From the NCBI GenBank assembly GCA_963709995.1, contig CAVPYN010000017.1, positions 62,001 to 126,000 on the forward strand: a stretch of 64,000 bases of DNA, read 5' to 3'. Shown here piece after piece: positions 1 to 7,713 of the stretch. The translations under genes were made by a program, and so were the position numbers. Below the pieces are notes generated by a model. The model saw nothing but the letters and a program-made list of their open reading frames with translations. It was not told where the DNA came from and did no database searches. The first letter of the stretch is position 1. Each line of letters opens with the position of its first letter. Origin of the DNA: JAUIIK01 sp963709995. Lineage in GTDB: Bacteria > Chloroflexota > Chloroflexia > Thermomicrobiales > CFX8.

Positions 1-174
1 AATCAATGAGCCGGCAACCGAACAACCGCAGGCACGGGATCGTCGACCTGATCCACACTCAATGTCGTCCTATCCTGATGAGGCGAACCAGATTCGGGAA
101 CAGCGCCTTCGAGCAGCCAGGGAACCCTGCGCGGTAGGCAGATTCCTTACCGTGATGATCAGTCTTGATCTGGA

Positions 175-222
175 GGTGCCGAAGGTGGGAGTCGAACCAC
201 ACGACCTTGCGGCAACGGTTTC
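175..222 (+). repeat. Degenerate copy of the tRNA-Leu 3' half (att-like site)
   Basis: This stretch repeats, in the same orientation, the T-arm, variable arm and part of the anticodon stem of the intact tRNA-Leu at 5076-5161. It differs mainly by two missing C residues. A direct repeat of a tRNA 3' half is what integration by a tyrosine recombinase leaves behind, and a damaged integrase gene lies next to the intact tRNA. I read it as the distal att site of an old integrative element. Loss of the acceptor pairing and of the 5' half means it cannot be a functional tRNA. Confidence 0.72.
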
Positions 223-225
223 TCG

Positions 226-938
226 TTCGTCATCGAGCCGAGTTCGAAGCAGGAGCAACTCCACATCACGGCGCGCCTCATCCGATCGTCTGGCGGAAAG
301 ACCGCAATCTTCGTGCCGACGAGGCGTGTCGGTGATGAAGTTCGATCCGACCTCGCGAGGTCTCGGCGTCGATGCCTGCCGTTCTATCATAGCCTGACTC
401 CCAGGACATGAACGAGACTTTCCTGCTCGGCAGATTCACAGGCAGGCTCCAACCGGCAATCGACGCTGATCATTTGTACTAACGCGTTCGGTATGGGACT
501 AGACGATCCCGAACATCCGCACGGTGATCCACTGGATGCAGCCTGAGTCGGTCGAAGACTACCTCCAGGAATTCGGTCGAGCTGGTCGAGACGGCAAGCC
601 AGCGATAGCCGTGATATTTCAAATGGCACAACGACAACGGATTACGGCGGTGCATGGCGGAGAGATCTGCCGAAGAGGCGGAGAGAAAAGGCTCCGGAGT
701 GCGAGCGGGATGCTCCGTAGACGGTACTGACAGCATAGACGACCTGGATCGGATGATTCGCAACAGAAATAGATGTTTTCGCAGGGAGATCAACGGATAC
801 TTCGAGGATGAGTCTACGTCACGGCGCTCGATTGCATGGAGGTTGTTATATTGGATTATGGGCGAACGTCAACGAATCGAGAAAGGGGAGTTCTGCTGCG
901 ATGCGTGCAACCCAAAGGCAGCGCGACAGGTCACTTAA
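226..938 (+). pseudogene. RecQ-family DNA helicase remnant
   Basis: Across shifting frames one can read KTAIFVPTRR (motif IV region), then IICTNAFGMGLDDP (motif V) and VIHWMQPESVEDYLQEFGRA followed by GRDG (motif VI), all RecQ signatures. Further on comes CFRREINGYFED, and then a CCDAC group resembling the zinc-binding domain. The ATP-binding N-terminal half is absent, because the tRNA-derived repeat directly precedes the remnant. At least three frame changes occur, near 400, 460 and 515, so this is a broken gene. RecQ helicases unwind DNA 3' to 5' during recombination repair. This copy is probably dead cargo of the integrative element. Confidence 0.72.
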
Positions 939-1329
939 TCGGCTGAGATAACTCGCGGCTCACTTCCAAGCGCACGAATGGTGAAATTGGTGAACGCGTA
1001 CTTCAGCCGTTTCGCTCTTGGAAACCTGGCGAACTCCTACGCCGACTACGGTCCAATCTGGCATGCCACGGTCGATTCAGCCCACCCAACTGCTGACTCT
1101 CGTTGACGTCAAACCAAACATTGCGCTCTCCCACGCGTAATGATGGTCAGCGGCGTTGAAGACGCTCGGATCGACACGTTGATTATCGCAAGGGCAAAGT
1201 AGCGACGATCTGCTTTTGGACTTCTATCGGGATCGTCGCTGCCAAGCGTGATAGCATACGCGCTCGAGAGTATGCCGATCCCACTTACACAGAACTGAAG
1301 CGCCTTACTGATTTCATCTCCTGAATGCT
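939..1329. other. Gap without recognisable gene
   Basis: Between the RecQ remnant and the broken lipoprotein I see only short open frames with no recognisable domain and no clear ribosome binding site. A 104-codon minus-strand frame overlaps here, but it has an unremarkable composition and no family I recognise. Confidence 0.4.
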
Positions 1330-1975
1330 CAGTATCGCGCTTTGACGCATCCACTTGAATTGTAAGATCCCGAATCATACGAAGCTCTATAGACGCAGCT
1401 AACGTCCAAGCGATAAGCGTCACCTGTGAAGAAAATTCGACCGATTGTTCTCAGGATTGATTCGGACATGGTAGGTGCCCGACGGTCAACAAAAGTACTT
1501 CCCCAATCAGCATCTCCAGCCACCAGCTCCCAAGGAGAGACGCACTGATAAATAACTGCGCCGATCTTAGGAGATGGCGGGATTGGAACCGGCGTCGGCG
1601 ATGGCTGCGGAGTCGGTGCTCGAACTGCGAGGGTCGGCGGTAGAGCCGGCGGCCTGGTCGTCGCAGTGGGACGAGGATGTCGGCTTCGCGGTAGGCACTG
1701 AGACGGATGAAGGTCTCGGAACCGGAGTCTGAGTTGCAGTGGAAATCTGGGCAAGCGTCGCCGCGAACTACCTTCCGCGATCAGCGTGCCCATATCTGCG
1801 GATGCTCTCATAGTTGCGGTCCGAGCTACTGAGACACCAGTTTCAATTGCCCGAAGCTCGTCTTCCGATTCACTGTCGTCGTTCAATGGCAGGCAGCTCG
1901 TCAACGCCAGCGCCAGTACAAGCAGTCCCAGACCGCCCCATAGAATCGGCTTGCGAGTAGTTCGAATCCATGAGT
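1330..1975 (-). pseudogene. Broken secreted lipoprotein with Pro/Thr linker
   Basis: Reading leftwards from about 1970, a hydrophobic segment ends in LALALTSC, a good lipobox. It is followed by an acidic stretch, then a linker rich in TPxP repeats (APTPQPSPTPVP), then a short C-terminal domain starting near KIGAVIYQCVSPWEL. The linker is continuous in protein character only if the frame changes at about 1780 and again at about 1660. I find no ATG, GTG or TTG in a convincing position before the signal sequence. The layout matches the intact gene at 2053-2892, so the two may be divergent paralogues of a surface lipoprotein. Function unknown. Confidence 0.5.
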
Positions 1976-2052
1976 GACGCCTAGCGCTTTCGTGATCTGG
2001 CAGGTGTTAGTCTAGTATTGTGTAGCACACGAGACAAGAGTGACTTTGGAAG

Positions 2053-2892
2053 TTGCGTATGCGATCCAGAAGCTGGAACACCAAGTATTCCTGTGCCGCG
2101 TTATTGTTCGTTTTGGTCGCTCAGGCGGCACTAGCCATATCCTGCTCGTCAGGAAGCAATGATGATGTGTCGCAGCAAACAAAGATCGCGGAAGCTGTTC
2201 AGGCCACACTAGCTTCAGAAGACAACGAGCCTGCGAGACTGGACACCGCCACCCCGATGGGCACCAAGAATCCGGTGCCAACGGATACGCCTCAATCCTC
2301 TGTGCGCCCATCACCAACGGCTACACCTACGACTCCAACAACTACCCCGCGTCCGACTTCTACACCGACACCAAGACCAACGGCAACTTCAACTCCCGCG
2401 CCCTCACCTACCCCAACTGCCCTGACGCAAGTGATTTCAGGTTGTGGAGGTGGTATCGTCTCCTATTGGCCCTGGGAGACCGACGTCAAAGACGCACTTG
2501 ACCAATGGAACCGTATCGTAGAGGCAAGCAATCCAATAACAGAAGCGTGGAATCATTTCGTCATCTCATCGAACGGGATCATTGAATACGATCAGGCTGC
2601 TGGAAACCAAGGCTTTGTTGAAGTATCTGACAATTTCATCACTACTGCCGAACGAGAGCGACTGACGATATCGAAGGAAATCGGACGCGGAGAGTTTGGT
2701 ACGTGGGCACAGGTGCTAGTTGCCGAAATCGACCTCGAACTCGAATGGGTGCGGTTCTTACGCAGCGCGGCTGCGAACCACAGTGTGGGCGCAAACCAAA
2801 GAATCGCGATTCCCGCCACTAGCGGAATGAGCAAGACTACAGCCCAGCGCCAGCCTCGGCGTATCGTCGAACGGAACTGTTCTGGACCGTAG
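2053..2892 (+). CDS. Secreted lipoprotein with Thr/Pro-rich linker, unknown function
   Basis: The 279-residue product has a basic start, a hydrophobic core and a lipobox-like LAISC at about residues 27-31, so it should be exported and lipidated. A short acidic region is followed by a Thr/Pro/Ser spacer of about 60 residues (PTATPTTPTTTPRP and similar). After it comes a C-terminal domain of about 130 residues, beginning near VISGCGGGIVSYWPW, which looks largely helical and which I do not recognise. Such spacers are common in Chloroflexota surface proteins. It lies inside the tRNA-Leu integrative element, divergent from the similar broken gene at 1330-1975. Confidence 0.7.
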   Translation: MRMRSRSWNTKYSCAALLFVLVAQAALAISCSSGSNDDVSQQTKIAEAVQATLASEDNEPARLDTATPMGTKNPVPTDTPQSSVRPSPTATPTTPTTTPRPTSTPTPRPTATSTPAPSPTPTALTQVISGCGGGIVSYWPWETDVKDALDQWNRIVEASNPITEAWNHFVISSNGIIEYDQAAGNQGFVEVSDNFITTAERERLTISKEIGRGEFGTWAQVLVAEIDLELEWVRFLRSAAANHSVGANQRIAIPATSGMSKTTAQRQPRRIVERNCSGP

Positions 2893-3124
2893 TTGCGCCG
2901 GTCGTTGTAGACGCCAGATACTGAAGATTGCCCAGGCTAGGAGTCCCGGCGTCCCGGATGTCGCACTTGTATTGAAGACCCAAAACGCGAGAGTGACTGA
3001 AGTGACGAGGTCCGCCACCCAGCCGAGGGCGATCGAGGTGATCAGATAACGCCGCCGTCGGGAGACGGCAATGGCCGCTTGATTCCCTGGCTCATATAGA
3101 TGAGCGTCTTCGCCTATTGGTGTC

Positions 3125-3355
3125 TCAGCTTTGTCCGCGACGCTTCCTCCACAGAATGACTAGGATCGCAACCCAGACTGCTCCAAACACACCGGATGGA
3201 AGTTCACTTCCGCTAAAGCCTTCGAGCAGAGTGACGACAAATCCAGCAACTACTGCGGAAATAAGGCAAAGAATCAAAAAGTCGACGATTTGACGCACCA
3301 TCCACTGCCTTCCTTTCCGAGCCCGCTCCAATGCGCAACGTCTCATCTGATCCAT
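3125..3355 (-). CDS. Small two-helix membrane protein, hypothetical
   Basis: The frame encodes up to 76 residues. A start at the internal ATG (about 3301) would give roughly 58 residues, beginning MVRQIVDFLILCLISAVVAG. Two hydrophobic segments are separated by a short Gly/Ser loop, and the protein ends in a basic WRKRRGQS tail, so it looks like a small inner-membrane protein. I recognise no family. A partly overlapping hydrophobic frame continues downstream on the same strand (to about 2900) without a proper start, so the region may hold decayed membrane-protein pieces. Confidence 0.4.
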   Translation of the reverse strand: MDQMRRCALERARKGRQWMVRQIVDFLILCLISAVVAGFVVTLLEGFSGSELPSGVFGAVWVAILVILWRKRRGQS

Positions 3356-3398
3356 TCGCGTGAACGTTCGGGAATCAGAGCATTACTGATCTGGAGTG

Positions 3399-4266
3399 CT
3401 AAGAGCACCTTTCAAAACCGTTAGAGGGCAGTGAAGAAACAGATGAGGGCGCAGCCGAGATGGAGGAAGCCTTCGTGGATGTCGGCCCGTCGTTCATAGC
3501 GGATCGTCAGGCGCCGGAAGCGTCGCAACCAGGCCAGCGTGCGCTCGACGACCCAGCGATAGCGCCCCAGCCGCTCGCTGCTCTCGATGCCCTTGCGGGC
3601 AATGCGCACCGTGATGTGGCGTCGGGTCAGCGCTTGCCGGCAGCGCGGGATGTCATAGGCCTTGTCGGCGTGCACTTTCGCCGGGCGTTTTCGCGGGCGT
3701 CCGCGAGACCGTCTGATCGGCTGGACGGCGTCGAGCAGGGCTTCGAAATGGAGGCTGTCATGGCGATTGGCGGGGCCCAGCAAGACGGCCAACGGGATGC
3801 CCTGGCCCTCGACGATCAGATGGTGTTTGCGACCAGGTTTGCCCTTGTCGGTGGGATTTCGGCCGAATCTGGTCGCCCCCCTTTTAGCGCGGGAGACTGG
3901 CGCTGTCGAGACTGGCCCGGCTCCAGTCGATCTGGTCGGCTTCGCCGAGCTGGTCGAGTAAGGCCTGGTGCAGCGCTTCCCAGACCCCGGCCTCCTGCCA
4001 GTCGCGGAGTCTGCGCTAACAGGTGACGCCACTGCCACAGCCCATCTCCTGCGGCAGCATCTCCCAGGGGATGCCGGACTTGAGCACGAAGATGATGCCG
4101 GTCAGCGCGGCGCGGTCGGGTACCCGCGGACGGCCGCCTTTGGGTTTGGGCGGCTCGGGCGGAAGCAGCGGTTCGATGATTTCCCAGAGTTCATCAGGAA
4201 CAAGTGGTTTGGCCATAATGCCGCATCTTAGCACGGCTCAATTACGGTTTTGAAAGGCGCTCTTAG
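3399..4266. mobile_element. IS5-family-like insertion sequence (about 0.86 kb)
   Basis: The ends carry inverted repeats GAGCRCCTTTCAAAACCGT at 3403-3421 and 4244-4262, with one mismatch. The match extends outward by CTAA on the left and TTAG on the right, consistent with insertion at a TA-centred YTAR-type target. The interior is filled by a minus-strand DDE transposase. The insertion separates the catalytic part of the integrase from whatever encoded its N-terminus. Confidence 0.85.
3421..4234 (-). pseudogene. IS5-family transposase, nonsense and frame disrupted
   Basis: The N-terminal part begins MAKPLVPDELWEIIEPLLPP and runs through GGRPRVPDRAALTGIIFVLK and WEMLPQEMGCGSGVTC, typical of the IS5/IS427 N-terminal domain (DUF4096-like). 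At the position where relatives read VTCWRRLRDWQE, a TAG replaces the Trp codon. The frame then continues in similarity to DWSRASLDSAS, where it stops again next to a run of A and G. The DDE domain resumes one frame over (NPTDKGKPGRKHHL, HADKAYD, YRWVVERTLAWLRRFRRLT). Some IS427-group elements use programmed frameshifting at such A/G runs. The separate TAG argues that this copy is inactive. Confidence 0.8.
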
Positions 4267-4980
4267 GAAGACACTCGATCAGGCGTACTGCTGGGCCACT
4301 GATCCCGCGTAATCCCGTGGACCTTGTGGACGCGCCACGTGCCCAGAAAAAGGAGATGCAGACGCTATCCGCTAAACAGGTCGCGACATTCCTCGATGCG
4401 ACCCGCATCGATCGCATGGGAGGGCTCTACGCCCTCGCAGTCTCGACCGGGATGCGGCTAGGGGAACTGCTCGGGCTGAAGTGGGAAAACATCGACTTCG
4501 ATGGCCGTCGGCTATTCGTTCGGTGCTCGCTCCAACGTGTCCCTCGACAGGGGCTCCAATTTACGGAACCAAAGACGAGCAAGAGCCGCCGGACGGTGAT
4601 GCTCACACAGACCGCAATTGAGGCCCTTCGGGAGCATCGCCAGCGACAGGTCAAGGAACGACTACAGTTCCCTGGCGAGTGGGAGATGCCGGAGTTGGTT
4701 TTTACGACAGCCTGGGGCGGCCCTATTGATCCCCGGCTCAACCTCTAAGGGTTTCAAGCGGACGCTGAAACGGCTGGGGCTGCGAGCGGTTCGATTTCAC
4801 GACCTACGTCACACGGCGGCAACGCTATTGTTGCATGCCGGGACGCATCCGAAAGACGTCTCGGAAATGCTGGGACACAGCACGATCACCTTGACGCTAG
4901 ACACCTACTCCCACGTGATTCCGGCGATGCACGAAGCTGCTGCCGATGCGATGGAACGGCTGCTCAGAGGGGCCTCCTGA
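4263..4980 (+). pseudogene. Tyrosine recombinase/integrase, catalytic domain remnant
   Basis: Similarity starts right at the IS end (LRKTLDQAYCWATDP), shifts frame near 4300 to IPRNPVDLVDAP, and runs through ALAVSTGMRLGELLGLKWEN with the first catalytic Arg. It shifts again near 4742 and continues KGFKRTLKRLGL and HDLRHTAATLLLHAG (the HxxR motif). LGHSTITLTLDTYSHV supplies the late His and the catalytic Tyr. All active-site residues of the family are therefore visible, but the N-terminal core-binding domain is missing, removed or displaced by the IS. The gene ends about 100 bases from the 3' end of the tRNA-Leu into which the element inserted. Confidence 0.85.
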
Positions 4981-5075
4981 GATTTGGCTACAGAGTTGGC
5001 TACAGTCGCAGCCCTGGCCCGAATAGCGAGACTGGGAGAGGTGCTCATTTTCATGATATCCATGCGAAAAAACGG

Positions 5076-5161
5076 TGGTGCCGAAGGTGGGAGTCGAACC
5101 CACACGACCTTGCGGCCAACGGTTTTTGAGACCGTCGCGTCTGCCATTCCGCCACTTCGGC
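5076..5161 (-). tRNA. tRNA-Leu (anticodon CAA)
   Basis: The minus strand folds into a full class II tRNA. The acceptor arm is GCCGAAG paired with CTTCGGC, followed by discriminator A and an encoded CCA. The D-arm follows, then an ACGGT/ACCGT anticodon stem with loop CTCAAAA (anticodon CAA). A long variable arm is present, and the T-arm is GTGGG-TTCGACT-CCCAC. Its 3' half is the attachment site of the element to the left. Confidence 0.95.
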
Positions 5162-5329
5162 GCTGGCCCGGTGAACCCGACCGGTTCACACCTGGGCAAC
5201 GCCCAAGTATAGGAACTTGCGATGGAATCGAGCAACCTGCCAGAAACTACGCGCCGATGTGCGCTTGCATGACAACCGCTTCCTGCGCTGTCACCGTATC
5301 ATTAGTGTAGGCACGTGGGTTAAGCAGCC

Positions 5330-5923
5330 ATGACGGCGTCGGCAGCCAATCGATGGAGGGGCATGGCCCGGTCAAATCGTCAGTCGAATACCGTGGTGCC
5401 CGCGCGCAGGGCTACCAACGCGCGCGAGGTTTATCATGCCGCGCGCTATAGCAGCTACGGTTCGGCGCCGGACGACATCTTTGCGACAAATCCTGTCCGG
5501 CGGTCCGGGCTCATCTCTCTCGGTTCGTGGGCGATGCTCATTGTGCCCGCCGTTCTCCTTCGGGGAGACCTTCAGGCGCTGCTCCTGATCGGATTTGGAT
5601 GGATGGCCGCTGCCGGAGTGGTGTTCGTGACGCCGATATTCTTCTGGTCCTTGATCGAAGCCGCCTGGCACAAGTACAAGCGGCGCAAACAACCGGGGAT
5701 CGAAGAGTTGAACATTCCCCCTCGTGTTCATAGTCTTCTCAATCGCCACGGCTATGAGACGATCGAACATATCGACCGGACGCCAGACTCGTCGTTGGCG
5801 CTGCTCTCGAACATGGATCCGAGAACACTGCGTGAGGTCCGCCGGGCGGTCAATCTCTGGAAGTATCAGCGTTGGCAGGATCGCGGCTTTCCGCTTGGCG
5901 AGACGCCCGATAGCATCTTCTAG
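5330..5923 (+). CDS. Membrane protein with C-terminal helix-hairpin-helix-like domain
   Basis: The 197-residue product has a polar, Arg-rich start, then two hydrophobic segments (around LISLGSWAMLIVPAVLL and LLLIGFGWMAAAGVVFVTP). A basic KYKRRKQPG loop leads to a cytoplasmic-looking C-terminus. Residues about 125-175 (LNIPPRVHSLLNRHGYETIE, then LSNMDPRTLREVRRAV) follow the pattern of the RNA polymerase alpha-CTD type helix-hairpin-helix fold. That combination suggests a membrane-tethered nucleic-acid or protein interaction module, but I do not recognise a named family. It stands alone just outside the integrative element. The start could also be the ATG at 5363. Confidence 0.7.
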   Translation: MTASAANRWRGMARSNRQSNTVVPARRATNAREVYHAARYSSYGSAPDDIFATNPVRRSGLISLGSWAMLIVPAVLLRGDLQALLLIGFGWMAAAGVVFVTPIFFWSLIEAAWHKYKRRKQPGIEELNIPPRVHSLLNRHGYETIEHIDRTPDSSLALLSNMDPRTLREVRRAVNLWKYQRWQDRGFPLGETPDSIF

Positions 5924-6000
5924 CCCGGGACACGAAATCGGTCGTTTCATGACCGGCACAGCGCTCGGGCTGCTACCGTGACTGACCACTGGGTTTTTTG

Positions 6001-6951
6001 TCAGGACTCCGCGCTGGTCAGACTGGCTCCCGACTCCAGCAGGAATTCGATCATCGCGTCAACGTCGAGGTCGCGGGCGACGGCAATGCCCCGCCCTTCA
6101 TCAGCCGGTACAGCTTCAACCGTTCCTCGCCGGTCTGCGGTCGTGGAGACGGCGATCTCGTAATGGTCCCAGCGTCCCGGCGAAATCCCGGCCGCGCCAG
6201 CCGCGGCATAGAGATCGTGAACAGCGATCCCTTCTCTTCCATAGACGCGATTCGCGTATGCCCAGAGATGATTGAGCCAGCCCTCGACATGCCGGCCGAT
6301 GCGAGGCTCAAAGGCGCGGGCAATCGTGGAAACAGCCTGCGTGGGAATCTGGCAACCAGTCGTCGCGTCATAGTCGTACAGCCAAACGCGCGCGCCGCTT
6401 CGCAGAACAAGATCGGCTGCTTCGGGATCAGTGTAGAAGTTGAACTCGGCCGTTGGACTGGCTCGCGTCGGGAGTTGGCCAACGGTCCCGCCCATGACGA
6501 ACAGGTCATCTACCGCGGCGAGGGCATCCGCGTCATCCCGCAAGAGCGACGCGATGTTTGTCAGCGGTCCAATCGCGACCAGCCGCTTAGGGAGATCAGC
6601 GGGTTCGCGACACCATCGACGGAGCGCGGGCCCGGCGGGCCCAGCACTCGCGACGGTGATCGCTGGCAAACGAGGCTCGCCTTCGGCCATATCACCATGT
6701 AGATCTGAGCCAGGCTTGAACTCTCGCTCCAGCGGCCGGGCGGCTCCAACATAGACCGGAATGTCGTCGACCCCGGCCACCGCAAGAACCCCCAGGGCGT
6801 TCGAGGCAGCCCGTTCTATCGATACATTGCCCGCGACAGTAGAGATGAAATCCAATTGCAGCCGCTCGCAACCGAGAACGGCCAGGATCGCCAGGGCGTC
6901 ATCCCGGCCCGGATCGCAGTCGATGACGACTCGTGCGGTCTCCGATGGCAT
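6001..6951 (-). CDS. Inosine-uridine-type nucleoside hydrolase
   Basis: The enzyme should cleave the N-glycosidic bond of ribonucleosides to base plus ribose. The N-terminus VVIDCDPGRDDA is the family's calcium-binding signature (usually DTDPGxDD), with Asp11, Asp17 and Asp18 as likely ligands. VAIGPLTNIA, FVMGGTV, NFYTDPEAAD and the late HDLYA motif complete the active site. At 316 residues it has the usual length. It follows the unknown gene at 6970-7563 on the same strand after an 18-base gap, so the two are probably co-transcribed. Substrate preference cannot be read from the sequence. Confidence 0.92.
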   Translation of the reverse strand: MPSETARVVIDCDPGRDDALAILAVLGCERLQLDFISTVAGNVSIERAASNALGVLAVAGVDDIPVYVGAARPLEREFKPGSDLHGDMAEGEPRLPAITVASAGPAGPALRRWCREPADLPKRLVAIGPLTNIASLLRDDADALAAVDDLFVMGGTVGQLPTRASPTAEFNFYTDPEAADLVLRSGARVWLYDYDATTGCQIPTQAVSTIARAFEPRIGRHVEGWLNHLWAYANRVYGREGIAVHDLYAAAGAAGISPGRWDHYEIAVSTTADRRGTVEAVPADEGRGIAVARDLDVDAMIEFLLESGASLTSAES

Positions 6952-6969
6952 CGGAAGGTCAGGCAGTAC

Positions 6970-7563
6970 CTACTCTCCGCCCAATTCAACCCAGGTCTCC
7001 GAGAAGGCCAGGAAACAGGAACTGCCTGGACGGCCGTCGTCGCCGGTTCGCGTCCGCACCTCCCCCTGGACAGCATGGTTGTTCACCATCACCTGCGCCT
7101 GATTGCACGGGCAGATGACCGTCATGAGATCCCATTTCGCGCCGCCCAGCTCGTAATCCTGGCGCAGTACCTGCTGGTAATCGGCGACGTCCCACCAGAC
7201 AAGTTCGACAACGCCGTCGCCGTCATTGCAGACAACGCGGTGGTACCAGCGGCTGTCGGATTCCTGGAAGAATCGCGCATGTGTTGGTTCGATGGAGTCA
7301 AATCCGAGGTCGCTGAAGCCGCCAAAGTGCCGGGTGAAACGCTCGGTCGCGAGCTTGGCCACGCCCGGATTGTCCGTGTATATCGCGTGGGGAGCGAACT
7401 CCCCAAGTCCCGATCCGTCCGGGTCGACCCAGATCAGCAAGGCGTTGCCTTCACCATGCTCGGAGTACACACATCGCCAGTAACTCACCGCCGCGACCCG
7501 GTCATCAGTGCCGGGCTTGTAAAGCGTCAGTCCAGGATTCTCTCCCGAAAATACGACCGTCAT
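6970..7563 (-). CDS. Conserved-looking hypothetical protein upstream of nucleoside hydrolase
   Basis: I do not recognise this family. The ATG at 7563 follows GGAGG at a good distance and gives 197 residues; a TTG five codons earlier is a poorer choice. There is no signal peptide or membrane helix. The sequence is Trp- and Asp-rich with mainly beta character (VAAVSYWRCVYSEHG, WYHRVVCNDGDGVVELVWWD) and contains a late CPCNQ pair of cysteines. It is probably a soluble cytoplasmic protein made together with the nucleoside hydrolase. A role in the same salvage or scavenging step is only a guess from position. Confidence 0.75.
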   Translation of the reverse strand: MTVVFSGENPGLTLYKPGTDDRVAAVSYWRCVYSEHGEGNALLIWVDPDGSGLGEFAPHAIYTDNPGVAKLATERFTRHFGGFSDLGFDSIEPTHARFFQESDSRWYHRVVCNDGDGVVELVWWDVADYQQVLRQDYELGGAKWDLMTVICPCNQAQVMVNNHAVQGEVRTRTGDDGRPGSSCFLAFSETWVELGGE

Positions 7564-7713
7564 CTTCGATTCCTCCAATGCGCTGTATCGAGCGTGTTAG
7601 TGACCCTATCGTAGCCCAGCCCGGGCTTACTTGTTCGGATCGGGCATCGAGCCACAAGGCGAAGAGACCGGGTTATCCCCGATCTCGTCGACTTGGCGAC
7701 TTTGCTCCGTACT

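Larger units (their letters stand above)
175..5123. mobile_element. Decayed integrative element in tRNA-Leu(CAA)
   Basis: The element is bounded by the intact tRNA-Leu 3' half (5076-5123) and its degenerate direct repeat (175-222). Its integrase remnant sits directly beside the tRNA, the usual arrangement for tRNA-targeting tyrosine integrases. Inside are a RecQ remnant, two Thr/Pro lipoproteins (one broken), a small membrane protein and an IS5-like insertion that interrupts the integrase. The integrase is broken and the distal att copy has lost bases, so the element should be immobile. Boundaries are inferred from the repeats. Confidence 0.6.

Noticed and set aside
62..397. Overlapping 106-111 codon open frames on both strands
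   Set aside because: They read through the tRNA-derived repeat and the RecQ remnant in wrong frames and show no domain.
2758..3018. Minus-strand frame of 86 codons with a membrane-like start
   Set aside because: It begins inside a hydrophobic stretch with no proper start and half of it lies antisense to the lipoprotein gene at 2053-2892.
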